DNA of 64,000 bases from positions 4,650,001 through 4,714,000 of the forward strand of contig NZ_CP010431.2 of assembly GCF_000814845.2 (NCBI RefSeq), read 5' to 3'. This document shows positions 1 through 8,553 of the stretch, one piece after another. The stretch's first letter is position 1. Every line of letters begins with the position of its first letter. The notes beneath the pieces are model-generated. The model was not told where the DNA came from. It saw nothing but the letters and a program-made list of their open reading frames with translations, and made no database searches. This DNA comes from Pandoraea sputorum. Its GTDB lineage: Bacteria; Pseudomonadota; Gammaproteobacteria; Burkholderiales; Burkholderiaceae. Made by a program: the position numbers and the translations under genes.

Positions 1-2
1 GC

Positions 3-1313
3 GAACATCACGGCCGGGACGAGTCTCCGTTTGACCCGATGTTGCCCGATGCAGTCGCTTTCGCGCACAGCACCGAAGAGGTCTCTCAGATCGTCAAACT
101 CTGTGCGAAACACAACGTCCCCATCATCCCCTATGGCGCGGGCTCGTCGCTCGAAGGTCATCTGCTCGCGGTCGAAGGCGGTTTGTCGCTCGATCTGTCG
201 GAGATGAACCAGATCGTTTCGATCAACGCCGAGGACCTGACGGTCACCACGCAGCCTGGCATTTCGCGCAAGGCGCTGAACGAAGCGCTGCGCGACACGG
301 GCCTGTTCTTCCCGATCGATCCGGGCGCGGACGCCAGCATCGGCGGCATGTGCGCCACGCGCGCCTCGGGCACCAACGCCGTGCGTTACGGCACGATGCG
401 CGAGAACGTGCTGGCCCTGACCGTGGTGCTCGCCGACGGCCGCATCATCCACACCGGCACGCGCGCACGCAAGTCGTCGGCGGGCTACGACCTCACGCGC
501 CTGTTCGTGGGCAGCGAAGGCACACTGGGCATCATCACCGAAGCCACGGTGCGACTGTACCCGCAGCCCGAAGCTGTCTCTGCGGCGATCTGCTCGTTCC
601 CGAGCATGACGGACGCCGTGAACTGCACCATCCAGACGATCCAGTTGGGCGTGCCTGTCGCACGCGTCGAATTCGTCGACGCGCTGGCCGTGCGTGCCAT
701 CAACAAGCACTCCAAGCTGGACCTGCCGGAAACGCAAACGTTGTTCTTCGAATTCCACGGCAGCGAAGCCGGCGTGCAAGAACAGGCGCAGACGGTCGAG
801 GAACTGGCCAAGGACAACGGCGGCACCGGTTTCGAGTGGGCCACGCGCACCGAAGACCGCAACCGTTTGTGGAGTGCGCGCCATAGCGCCTACTTCGCGA
901 TGCTCCAGCTTCAGCCGGGCAGCCGTGCGGTGACGACGGACGTCTGCGTGCCGATCTCGCGTCTGGCCGAGTGCGTCGGCGAGACGGAAGAAGACCTGAA
1001 AGGCTCCTATCTGACGTGCCCGATCGTGGGCCACGTGGGCGACGGCAATTTCCACGTCGCGATTCTCATCGATCCGGACAAGCCGGCCGACATGGAAGAA
1101 GCCGAGCGCCTGAATCAGCGCATTGTCGAGCGCGCCATCCGCATGGGTGGCACCTGCACTGGCGAACATGGCGTCGGCCTGCACAAGATGGGCTTCCTCG
1201 TGACGGAACATGGCGAAGACGCCATCGACGTCATGCGCGCGATCAAGACATCGCTCGATCCGCACAATCTGCTCAATCCGGGCAAGATTTTCCGGTTGCG
1301 CGCCGCGGGCTGA
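3..1313 (+). CDS. FAD-linked oxidase, D-lactate dehydrogenase (cytochrome) type, 5' end cut by window
   Basis: The reading frame is open from the first complete codon in the window, so the start lies upstream and about the first tenth of the protein is missing. The visible part (about 436 residues) has the VAO/PCMH FAD-binding region with PYGAGSSLEG (near 129-158), the GSEGTLGIITE motif (near 510-545), and a C-terminal cap with GHVGDGNFH (near 1030) and TGEHGVGLHK (near 1158-1187), as in Dld and GlcD. The family oxidises D-2-hydroxy acids and passes electrons to cytochrome or quinone. It is followed after 7 bp by glcD, so the two oxidases probably form one operon. Dld or a second GlcD-like paralogue cannot be separated by eye; D-lactate dehydrogenase is the better match. 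Confidence 0.85.
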   Translation, partial: EHHGRDESPFDPMLPDAVAFAHSTEEVSQIVKLCAKHNVPIIPYGAGSSLEGHLLAVEGGLSLDLSEMNQIVSINAEDLTVTTQPGISRKALNEALRDTGLFFPIDPGADASIGGMCATRASGTNAVRYGTMRENVLALTVVLADGRIIHTGTRARKSSAGYDLTRLFVGSEGTLGIITEATVRLYPQPEAVSAAICSFPSMTDAVNCTIQTIQLGVPVARVEFVDALAVRAINKHSKLDLPETQTLFFEFHGSEAGVQEQAQTVEELAKDNGGTGFEWATRTEDRNRLWSARHSAYFAMLQLQPGSRAVTTDVCVPISRLAECVGETEEDLKGSYLTCPIVGHVGDGNFHVAILIDPDKPADMEEAERLNQRIVERAIRMGGTCTGEHGVGLHKMGFLVTEHGEDAIDVMRAIKTSLDPHNLLNPGKIFRLRAAG

Positions 1314-1320
1314 GCGCCGC

Positions 1321-2865
1321 ATGAACGCGCCCGTGACCCCGCAAGGCCAGTCCAACCCGTCCGGCGAAACGCCGGCGGGCATCGCGCCTGTCGACGCCGA
1401 AGCGCTGGCTGCACGCCAGCGTCAGTTGCTCGACGCGCTTGCCAGAATCCTGCCTCCGCGTTGCATCCTCCATCGTCGCGAGGACACCACGCCTTACGAG
1501 TGCGACGGCCTCGCCGCGTATCGCCGCGTGCCGCTCGCGGTCGTGTTGCCGGAATCCGAATCGCAGGTGCAGCGCATTTTGCAAGCGTGCCACCAGCTCG
1601 GCATTCCGGTGGTGCCGCGCGGTGCAGGCACGAGTTTGTCCGGCGGCGCGATGCCGATCTCGGACGGCCTGGTGCTCTCGCTCGCGAAGTTCAAGAAAAT
1701 CGTTGAAGTCGATCCGTATGCACGCACGGCGACGGTGCAGCCGGGCGTTCGCAATCTCGCGATCTCGGAAGCCGCTGCGCCCTATGGGCTGTACTACGCG
1801 CCCGATCCGTCGTCGCAGATCGCTTGCACCATCGGCGGCAATGTTGCGGAAAACTCCGGCGGCGTGCACTGCCTGAAGTACGGTTTGACGGTGCATAACG
1901 TGCTGCGGGTGCGCGCCATCACCATGTCGGGAGAAGCCATCGAATTCGGCTCGCTCGGCCCCGACGCGCCCGGACTCGATCTGCTATCGGTCTTCATCGG
2001 CAGCGAGGGCATGTTCGGCGTTGTGACCGAAATCACCGTCAAGCTGATACCCAAAGCCCAGACGGCGCAGGTCATCATGGCGAGCTTCGACGACGTAGAG
2101 ACCGGCGGCAACGCCGTCGCTGCGATCATCGCCGCAGGCATCATTCCTGCCGGGCTGGAAATGATGGACAAGCCGGCCACGCAGGCCGTCGAGGAATTCG
2201 TCCACGCGGGGTACGACCTTGATGCCGCCGCCATCCTGCTTTGCGAATCGGACGGCACGCCGGAAGAAGTCACCGAGGAGATCCTGCGCATCTCTCATGT
2301 GCTGCGCACATCAGGCGCGACACGTTTGCAGATTTCGCGCAGCGAGGAAGAACGCCTGCGCTTCTGGTCGGGGCGCAAGAACGCCTTCCCCGCCGCCGGG
2401 CGCATCTCGCCGGACTATTACTGCATGGACGGCACGATTCCACGCCGTGCGATTGGGACATTACTCAAACGCATCGAAGGTTTGGAACAACAATATGGGT
2501 TGCGCTGTATTAACGTCTTTCACGCGGGAGACGGCAATATGCATCCGCTCATTCTTTTCAATGGCAACGATCTGGACGAATGGCATCGCGCCGAGGCGTT
2601 CGGTTGCGACATTCTCGAGGCGTGCGTCGAACTCGGCGGCACGATCACGGGCGAACACGGCGTGGGCATCGAGAAGATCAACTCGATGTGCGTGCAGTTC
2701 TCCGCGCAGGAACGCGATGCGTTCTTCGGCGTGAAGCGCGCGTTCGATCCAGTCGGGCTGCTCAATCCGGACAAGGGCATTCCCTCGCGTGCGCGCTGCG
2801 CCGAGTACGGCAAGCAGCACGTGCGCGGGGGGCTGCTGCCGCACCCCGATCTGCCGAGGTTCTGA
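1321..2865 (+). CDS. glcD: glycolate oxidase subunit GlcD
   Basis: A 514-residue FAD-binding oxidase subunit. The ATG at 1321 is chosen because it falls 7 bp after the previous stop; an in-frame upstream start would overlap the previous gene. Seen: the FAD/PCMH motif PRGAGTSLSGGAMP at about residues 98-111, IGGNVAENSGG, a GSEGMFGVVTE stretch, HAGDGNMHP at about residue 401 and TGEHGVGIEK at about residue 443. In the known enzyme GlcD works with GlcE and the iron-sulfur subunit GlcF to oxidise glycolate to glyoxylate at the membrane. Here glcE follows after one intervening gene and glcF is not seen. Confidence 0.93.
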   Translation: MNAPVTPQGQSNPSGETPAGIAPVDAEALAARQRQLLDALARILPPRCILHRREDTTPYECDGLAAYRRVPLAVVLPESESQVQRILQACHQLGIPVVPRGAGTSLSGGAMPISDGLVLSLAKFKKIVEVDPYARTATVQPGVRNLAISEAAAPYGLYYAPDPSSQIACTIGGNVAENSGGVHCLKYGLTVHNVLRVRAITMSGEAIEFGSLGPDAPGLDLLSVFIGSEGMFGVVTEITVKLIPKAQTAQVIMASFDDVETGGNAVAAIIAAGIIPAGLEMMDKPATQAVEEFVHAGYDLDAAAILLCESDGTPEEVTEEILRISHVLRTSGATRLQISRSEEERLRFWSGRKNAFPAAGRISPDYYCMDGTIPRRAIGTLLKRIEGLEQQYGLRCINVFHAGDGNMHPLILFNGNDLDEWHRAEAFGCDILEACVELGGTITGEHGVGIEKINSMCVQFSAQERDAFFGVKRAFDPVGLLNPDKGIPSRARCAEYGKQHVRGGLLPHPDLPRF

Positions 2866-2866
2866 C

Positions 2867-3736
2867 ATGCGTGCGCTGTCGGAGTGGCTGCCGCACGATT
2901 GGCGGCAGCGTCTTTACATCATCATTTTCGAAGCCGACACGCGCGAAGGTCGGCTATTCGACATCGCATTGCTGATCGCCATCGTGCTATCGGTGCTCAC
3001 GGTCGTCGTGTCCAGCGTACCCGCGGTGCAGTCCACGATGCCGTTGCCGATGGCCATTCTCGAGTGGTTCTTCACGCTGCTCTTTACGGCCGAGTACATT
3101 GCGCGACTGATTAGCGCGCACCGGCCGATGCGCTATGCGCTGTCGTTCTACGGTCTCATCGATTTACTCGCCATCCTGCCGACCTATCTCGCGATTCTCG
3201 TGCCGGAGCTACATGGGCTGATCGACGTGCGTCTGCTGCGACTCATGCGCGCCTTCCGGATTCTGAAGCTCACGGCTTACGTGAACGAGGCGGGCGTGCT
3301 GAGCATTGCGCTGTACAACGCGCGTCGCAAGATCCTCGTGTTTCTCGGGTTCATCTCGATCATCGTGGTGATCTTCGGCACGCTCATGCATATCATCGAA
3401 GGCCCCGAACACGGCTTTACCAGCATTCCGGTCGGCATCTACTGGGCCATCGTGACGCTGACGACGACCGGCTACGGCGACGTTGTGCCCGTCACCGGAC
3501 TGGGTAAAGCGATCACAGGGTTCGTGATGTTGCTCGGCTATAGCGTGATTGCGATTCCCACGGGCATCATGGGCGCCGAGATTCATTCCGCCATGCGCCG
3601 CACGACCGTGACCACGCGCACCTGCCACCAGTGCCAGACCGAAGGACACGACCCCGACGCACGCTTCTGCAAGCACTGCGGAAGCGAACTCGGGCCTTAC
3701 CAGACCGACTCCACCCCGCCGCCCGAACCGAGCTGA
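2867..3736 (+). CDS. voltage-gated potassium channel (ion transporter) with C-terminal zinc ribbon
   Basis: A 289-residue membrane protein whose ATG lies one base after the glcD stop. It shows the six-helix voltage-gated plan: S1-S3 helices, an S4-like segment with arginines spaced along RLLRLMRAFRILK, then a pore loop with the K+ selectivity filter TTTGYGD at residues 199-205, and S6. The cytoplasmic tail ends in two CxxC pairs (about residues 253-273, ending FCKHCGSEL), a zinc ribbon. The stop overlaps the glcE start (ATGA), so it is translationally coupled inside the glc operon. The function with glycolate oxidase is unknown. Channel identity is secure; the role of the ribbon is inference. 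Confidence 0.9.
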   Translation: MRALSEWLPHDWRQRLYIIIFEADTREGRLFDIALLIAIVLSVLTVVVSSVPAVQSTMPLPMAILEWFFTLLFTAEYIARLISAHRPMRYALSFYGLIDLLAILPTYLAILVPELHGLIDVRLLRLMRAFRILKLTAYVNEAGVLSIALYNARRKILVFLGFISIIVVIFGTLMHIIEGPEHGFTSIPVGIYWAIVTLTTTGYGDVVPVTGLGKAITGFVMLLGYSVIAIPTGIMGAEIHSAMRRTTVTTRTCHQCQTEGHDPDARFCKHCGSELGPYQTDSTPPPEPS

Positions 3737-4818
3737 TGACCGACACGACCGACACCATCGAGCAATTCCGCGCCGTCATCGAACAAGCCACCGCGCGCCG
3801 CGCACCGCTTCAGCTTCGCGGCGGCGGCACCAAAGCCTGGTACGGCCAGCAACGTGTGGGGGAAGTCCTCGACACACGTGCCTATAGCGGGATCGTTGCG
3901 TACGACCCGGCCGAGCTGGTCATCACCGCACGTTGCGGCACCTCGCTGGCCGAGATCGAAGCCGCGCTTGCCGAGCGCAACCAGTTGCTGCCCTTCGAGC
4001 CGCCCTACTTTGGCCCGGGGGCGACCGTTGGCGGGGCCGTCGCTGCCGGGCTTGCTGGCCCGCGTCGCAGCGCGGTCGGGTCGGTGCGCGATTTCGTGCT
4101 CGGCGCGAAGCTGATGGACGGCCGTGGGCATGTGCTGAATTTCGGCGGACAGGTCATGAAGAACGTCGCCGGTTACGACGTCTCACGCATGCTCGCCGGC
4201 TCGCTTGGCACGCTGGGCCTGATTCTGGAGGTGTCGCTGAAGGTGTTGCCGCAGCCGTTCGCGGAACTCACGCTGCAGTTCGAGATGAACGCCATCGACG
4301 CGGTACGCAAACTCAACGAATGGGGCGGCCAGCCGCTGCCGATTACGGGCAGCGCGTGGCGCAGCGATCTGCTGGTGATTCGACTGGCGGGGGCGTCGGC
4401 GGCCATCAAGGCGGCGCGCGTGAAGATGGGCGGTGAACTGGTCGACGCCATTCATGCAGCCAAGTTCTGGCACGCCATTCGCGAGCAGACCGACAACTTC
4501 TTTGCCGATGCGGGACCGGGACAAGCCTTGTGGCGTCTGGCGGTGCCCTCGACAGCAGAACCGCACCGTCTGCCGGGCAAGCAACTCATCGAGTGGGGTG
4601 GTGCGCAGCGCTGGTGGATTACGGACGCCGATGCGCAAATCGTGCGCTCGGCCGCGCGTCAGGATGGCGGACACGCCACGCTGTTCCGCTACGGCGAACC
4701 GGGGGTGAGTGTCTTCACGCCGCTGCCCGCGCCGGTCATGCGCATCCATCGGAATCTGAAAGCCGTGTTCGATCCCGCTGGCATCTTCAATCCGGGACGG
4801 ATGTACCCCGAGTTCTGA
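3736..4818 (+). CDS. glcE: glycolate oxidase subunit GlcE
   Basis: A 360-residue FAD-binding subunit. The ATG at 3736 overlaps the preceding stop (ATGA). It contains the PCMH FAD site LRGGGTKAWYG near residue 25, a GPGATVGGAVAAGLAGPRR stretch and the AGSLGTLGLILE motif, but lacks the long cap domain of GlcD, as expected for GlcE. The C-terminus (FDPAGIFNPGRMYPEF) is intact. GlcF, the Fe-S subunit that normally follows, is missing: the next gene is on the opposite strand. The complex may use a GlcF encoded elsewhere. Confidence 0.92.
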   Translation: MTDTTDTIEQFRAVIEQATARRAPLQLRGGGTKAWYGQQRVGEVLDTRAYSGIVAYDPAELVITARCGTSLAEIEAALAERNQLLPFEPPYFGPGATVGGAVAAGLAGPRRSAVGSVRDFVLGAKLMDGRGHVLNFGGQVMKNVAGYDVSRMLAGSLGTLGLILEVSLKVLPQPFAELTLQFEMNAIDAVRKLNEWGGQPLPITGSAWRSDLLVIRLAGASAAIKAARVKMGGELVDAIHAAKFWHAIREQTDNFFADAGPGQALWRLAVPSTAEPHRLPGKQLIEWGGAQRWWITDADAQIVRSAARQDGGHATLFRYGEPGVSVFTPLPAPVMRIHRNLKAVFDPAGIFNPGRMYPEF

Positions 4819-4840
4819 TTGGTTCAGTCATGCGGTCGCG

Positions 4841-6430
4841 TCAGTCGGTGGCGTCCAGCAGTCGAATGACTTCGGACGCGAGCGTGCGTACGGCGCGGTC
4901 GACGTCGCGCGTGAACGGTTGTCCACCGTTGATGCGCAGGAAGTTGTCGTAACGCGACGAGTTGGAAAAAAGGCTGCCGGGTGCGACGCGAATGCCTTTC
5001 GCCAGCGCCGCGTCGAACAACTTTTCGGAACTCACGCGCCCCGGCATTTCCACCCACAGACTCAGCCCACCGGCGGGTTGCGTCAGGCGTGTGCCCGCCG
5101 GGAAATAGGTGGCGATCGCTTCGGCCATCGCCCCACGGTGTTCGCGTAACTGCACACGCAGGCGTCGCAAGTGACGGTCGAAGCGCGGCGAATCCATGAA
5201 CTCGCCCATCGCGATCTGCGCCAGCGCTTCGTTCGGACGCGTCTGCGCGTACTTCAGCATCTCCACCCGCCACTGCCATTTGCCACCGGCGATCCAGCCC
5301 AGGCGCATGCCGGGCGCGAGCGTCTTATGCAGCGACGCGCAGTGAATCACGTTGCCCGTCGTGTCCCATGAGCGAATCGCGGCAGGAATGTTGCCGTCGT
5401 CACCGAGCGACGAGTAGGTGTCGTCTTCGATGATGGCGATGCCGCGCGACTCGGCCCACTTCACCAATTGCGCCTTGTGTGCGTCCGGCATCACAGAACC
5501 GAGCGGGTTCTGGAAATGCGGCACGACAATCACCGCCTTGATGTTGTCGTAGGTCTGACTGGCCAGCTCCAATGCATCGAGCGAAATCCCGGTTTGCGGA
5601 CTCGTTGGAATCTCCAGCACCCGGATGCCCATGCTCTCCAGCGTCTGTAGCAGCGCGTAGTACGTGGGCGATTCGACCGCGACCACGTCGCCCGCACTCG
5701 CCACCGCACGTAGCGCCAGGTTGATCGCCTCAATACAGCCGTGCGTGACGACGATCTCTTCCGGATTGATGTTCATGCGCGCTTCGAGCGCACGACGGGC
5801 AATCGCCGAACGGAAACGCGCTTCGCCACCACCGGGGGGCGGGGTGCCGTAGAGCAGCGGGTGATCGCGCAGCGCCCGCATGGTGGCCTGGCGCAGTTCG
5901 TTCACCGGATACAGCGACGGTGAACCATGCGCGACCGCGAGATTGACTTTGACGTCCGCCTGAAGCCCACGCGCGAGGATCGACGACACGCGCTGATTGA
6001 TCCCCACGTACTGCATCAGGTCAGGCACCCACGGACGCGGCTCGGCCACCGGCACGACACTCGCCCGTGCGGGTGTGCGCACGAAGTAGCCGGAACGCGG
6101 ACGCGCTTCGAGCAGGCCTTGCGCTTCGAGGTGACGACACGTCTGCAACGCGGTCGACAGGCTGACCTGATGGCGCTCCATAAGCGCACGTACGCTGGGC
6201 ATACGCGTGCCCGGGGCGAGTGTGCCCGCTTCGATGGCGTGACGGTAGTGATCGGCCAGTTGGCGGTAGAGCGGCGTGCGCTCTTCGGCGGCGGCAGACG
6301 GCGCTGTCGATTCAGGTGTCGACGCGGGCGTCGCGGCGGCTGACGTCAAAGACATGGCGGGTGTCTCGTCGGAGACAGAAAGGTCGGAGAGGTTTGAGAT
6401 GGCGGCGTGCATGCGCAGATGATCCGGCAT
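4841..6430 (-). CDS. MocR-type GntR/aminotransferase transcriptional regulator
   Basis: A protein of up to 529 residues with an N-terminal GntR winged helix-turn-helix (about residues 52-118, TPLYRQLADHYRHAI then MPSVRALMERHQVS) fused to a fold-type I aminotransferase domain (about 160-520). The PLP lysine is in SLHKTLAPGMRLGW. MocR proteins bind direct or inverted repeats near their own promoter and respond to PLP adducts. Starts at 6430, 6412 and 6355 are all possible; none has a strong ribosome-binding site. The divergent intergenic region holds a perfect 10-bp inverted repeat and further ACAGAT copies, a plausible operator. The target is probably itself or the divergent DUF2917 gene. Confidence 0.88.
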   Translation of the reverse strand: MPDHLRMHAAISNLSDLSVSDETPAMSLTSAAATPASTPESTAPSAAAEERTPLYRQLADHYRHAIEAGTLAPGTRMPSVRALMERHQVSLSTALQTCRHLEAQGLLEARPRSGYFVRTPARASVVPVAEPRPWVPDLMQYVGINQRVSSILARGLQADVKVNLAVAHGSPSLYPVNELRQATMRALRDHPLLYGTPPPGGGEARFRSAIARRALEARMNINPEEIVVTHGCIEAINLALRAVASAGDVVAVESPTYYALLQTLESMGIRVLEIPTSPQTGISLDALELASQTYDNIKAVIVVPHFQNPLGSVMPDAHKAQLVKWAESRGIAIIEDDTYSSLGDDGNIPAAIRSWDTTGNVIHCASLHKTLAPGMRLGWIAGGKWQWRVEMLKYAQTRPNEALAQIAMGEFMDSPRFDRHLRRLRVQLREHRGAMAEAIATYFPAGTRLTQPAGGLSLWVEMPGRVSSEKLFDAALAKGIRVAPGSLFSNSSRYDNFLRINGGQPFTRDVDRAVRTLASEVIRLLDATD

Positions 6431-6471
6431 CAGGCACCACCAGAACAGATACAGATTTGCTGATTCGGGAT

Positions 6472-6503
6472 CGTAACAGATTGCGTCGCGCCCATCTGTT
6501 ACG
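6472..6503. promoter_or_regulatory. inverted repeat, probable MocR operator
   Basis: CGTAACAGAT (6472-6481), a 12-bp spacer, then its exact complement ATCTGTTACG (6494-6503). Two more ACAGAT copies lie at 6454-6466. The site is between the MocR gene and the divergent gene at 6589. Direct repeats plus an inverted repeat are typical of MocR binding sites; the link to this regulator is inferred from position. Confidence 0.55.
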
Positions 6504-6588
6504 GGCGAAACAGCGTGACTGTGTGCCTACCGGGGCTGCAGTGCGGCCGATACGCTGTAGTCGTCTGTTCACTGCCCCGGAGTCCATC

Positions 6589-6951
6589 ATGGCCAAGCCT
6601 TCTGTCACGCATTTACCGCCCCATTCCACCGACGTCTCGCTCGCGCCAGGCCAGTCCTTCCACGGATACGTGAGCCAAGGTACGGTGCTGCACGTCGAGC
6701 AAGGACGGGTGGTGCTTACACCGGCGTCGCGCTGGCTGGCCGACAGTGTCTGGCGCACCGATGTCTCTCTCACGGCGGGCCACGTCTTTGTCACGGAGAC
6801 CGGTGGCTGGATCACGCTCGCGAGCGATGCGGGTGCGCGTGTCGCGTGCCGGGAATACGCGGCGGCGACACCATCCGGCGTTGCACCCGGACGGCAGTGG
6901 GCAGGACGTCTCGAACGCCTGTTCTGGCGGTTTGGACTCCATTTCCGGTAA
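6589..6951 (+). CDS. DUF2917-like small protein
   Basis: A 120-residue soluble protein divergent from the MocR gene. The ATG at 6589 starts a compact beta-rich protein: LAPGQSFHGYVSQGTVLHVEQGRVVLTP, then a LTAGHVFVTETGGWITLAS repeat of the same hairpin. This cupin-like pattern (threshold LxPGQ, RV.LT, L.AG..f) matches DUF2917 proteins common in Burkholderiales. No catalytic residues are evident and the function is unknown. It may be controlled by the inverted repeat upstream. Family assignment is by pattern only. Confidence 0.65.
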   Translation: MAKPSVTHLPPHSTDVSLAPGQSFHGYVSQGTVLHVEQGRVVLTPASRWLADSVWRTDVSLTAGHVFVTETGGWITLASDAGARVACREYAAATPSGVAPGRQWAGRLERLFWRFGLHFR

Positions 6952-7031
6952 AACCACGGCGAACGACCGGTCATTCGCCAATAAACGCCGAATCGACGGC
7001 CAAATTCGGGACAGTCAATTTCGGCCGAAGT

Positions 7032-7063
7032 CGGCTTGAGCCGTCGAACGACGGCTCAAGCCG
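7032..7063 (-). terminator. strong hairpin at the end of the glutathione peroxidase gene
   Basis: A perfect 14-bp stem (CGGCTTGAGCCGTC, 7032-7045, with its complement at 7050-7063) closed by a 4-nt loop, overlapping the stop codon of the minus-strand peroxidase gene. There is no good T run after it, so termination may be weak or Rho-aided. Confidence 0.6.
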
Positions 7064-7553
7064 GTAGCAACCTCTCAATGTCGGCACGAATCGCTTCGGG
7101 CTTGGCGGTCGGCGCATAGCGCGCAACCACATTGCCCGACGCGTCGACGAGAAACTTCGTGAAATTCCACTTGATCGCTTTCGTCCCGAGCACGCCGCGC
7201 TTTTCCTTCGTCAGAAAGTCGTAGAGTGGCGCTGCCTCCGGCCCCTTGACGTCGACCTTGGCGAACATCGGAAAGCTCACATGAAAGCGTAGATCGCAGA
7301 AACTGCGAATCGCTTGCGCGTCGCCAGGCTCCTGTTTGCCGAACTGGTTGCACGGGAAGGCCAGCACCTCAAAGCCGCGCGGGCCGAGTTGCTCGTAGAG
7401 CGTCTGAAGGCCCGCGTACTGCGGCGTAAAGCCGCATTCGCTGGCCGTATTCACGATCAGCAGGACCTTGCCGCGATATTGCGACAGGCTCACGGACTCG
7501 CCGGCGAGCGTCTGGACGGAAAAATCGTACACGCGCTGCGGTTGGGCGCTCAT
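7056..7553 (-). CDS. glutathione peroxidase (thiol peroxidase of GPx fold)
   Basis: A 165-residue protein. The start at 7553 (MSAQPQRVYDF) is preferred over a longer frame because the GPx domain begins there. Catalytic residues of a cysteine-type GPx are visible: Cys40 in NTASECGFTPQY, Gln in FPCNQFGKQEPG (about 70-75) and Trp129-Asn130 in KWNFTKFL. There is no signal peptide, so it is cytosolic. It reduces hydroperoxides, usually with thioredoxin in bacteria. It is a single-gene unit with a strong hairpin across its stop. Confidence 0.93.
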   Translation of the reverse strand: MSAQPQRVYDFSVQTLAGESVSLSQYRGKVLLIVNTASECGFTPQYAGLQTLYEQLGPRGFEVLAFPCNQFGKQEPGDAQAIRSFCDLRFHVSFPMFAKVDVKGPEAAPLYDFLTKEKRGVLGTKAIKWNFTKFLVDASGNVVARYAPTAKPEAIRADIERLLPA

Positions 7554-7724
7554 CGGCGTCTCCCTTTGGATGTTGGCACCGCGCAGTCTGCCACAACGCC
7601 GGTCCGGCGGGCGCTCGGCGCGCCTGCCTTGCACTTTTGTCGGACATTCGCCACGGGTAGCACCTAGTTATTTGCCCGGTAGCACCTCGGGTGCGTGCAC
7701 GGCTATAATCGTTCGCTCAACACC

Positions 7725-7772
7725 GATCCCGCCGATCCTGCCGAAGAATCTGCCGAACCCGCCGAATTTGTC
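7725..7772. repeat. imperfect 9-bp tandem array upstream of yggS
   Basis: Units GATCCCGCC, GATCCTGCC, a 12-bp variant, GAACCCGCC and GAATTTGTC run end to end up to the yggS start, which is in another frame. A TATAAT box at 7704-7709 precedes it, so the array may lie in the 5' leader. Confidence 0.7.
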
Positions 7773-7774
7773 TT

Positions 7775-8488
7775 ATGTCGACCATCGCTGCACATCTCGA
7801 CGACGTCCTCTCCCGGATTTCCCGCGCGACCGCCGATGCTGGACGACCGGCAGGCAGCGTGCGTCTGCTCGCTGTCTCCAAGACGTTCGGCGCGGATGCC
7901 GTGCGCGAAGCGGTCGCCGCCGGCCAGCGGGCGTTCGGTGAGAACTACGTGCAGGAAGCCCTCGACAAGATCGCGGCGACGGCCGACGCGCGCGTTGACG
8001 GCGAACCGCTGGAATGGCATTTCATCGGGCCGCTGCAGAGCAACAAGACGCGTCCGGTGGCGGAGCATTTCGACTGGGTCCATTCCGTCGACCGGCTTAA
8101 GATTGCCGAACGCCTGAGTGCACAACGCCCGGCGGATCTTCCGCCATTGCAGATCTGTCTTCAGGTCAACATCAGTGGCGAAGCGAGCAAGAGCGGCGTG
8201 ACGCCCGACGAGGTGCCCGCTGTTGCGCGCGCCATCGCGGCACTGCCGAATCTGACACTGCGCGGCCTGATGGCGATTCCGGAACCGGAAGACGATCCGT
8301 CGCGTCAGCGCGAGCCATTCAAGGCGGTACGCGAACTCTTCGACACCCTGCGCGCAGATGGTCTGGCGCTCGACACGCTCTCGATGGGCATGTCGGGCGA
8401 CCTCGAAGCGGCGGTGGCCGAGGGTGCGACAATGGTGCGCATCGGCACCGCGATTTTCGGCGCACGCGATTACGGCTCACGGGCCTGA
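7775..8488 (+). CDS. yggS: YggS/PLPBP family pyridoxal-phosphate homeostasis protein
   Basis: A 237-residue single-domain PLP-binding protein with the alanine-racemase N-terminal barrel. Visible marks are the PLP lysine K36 in LLAVSKTFG, FGENYVQEAL, HFIGPLQSNK, and the phosphate-binding end SMGMSGDLEAAV...VRIGTAIFG. The family carries PLP without known enzyme activity and balances B6 vitamers and amino-acid pools. proC follows 65 bp downstream, a frequent neighbour, so co-transcription is likely. Length is normal for the family. Confidence 0.95.
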   Translation: MSTIAAHLDDVLSRISRATADAGRPAGSVRLLAVSKTFGADAVREAVAAGQRAFGENYVQEALDKIAATADARVDGEPLEWHFIGPLQSNKTRPVAEHFDWVHSVDRLKIAERLSAQRPADLPPLQICLQVNISGEASKSGVTPDEVPAVARAIAALPNLTLRGLMAIPEPEDDPSRQREPFKAVRELFDTLRADGLALDTLSMGMSGDLEAAVAEGATMVRIGTAIFGARDYGSRA

Positions 8489-8553
8489 TCGCGAGGCGCG
8501 AACACGGCAGCAACGTATTACACGCAACGACATACGCAACGCAAAGGATGGTT

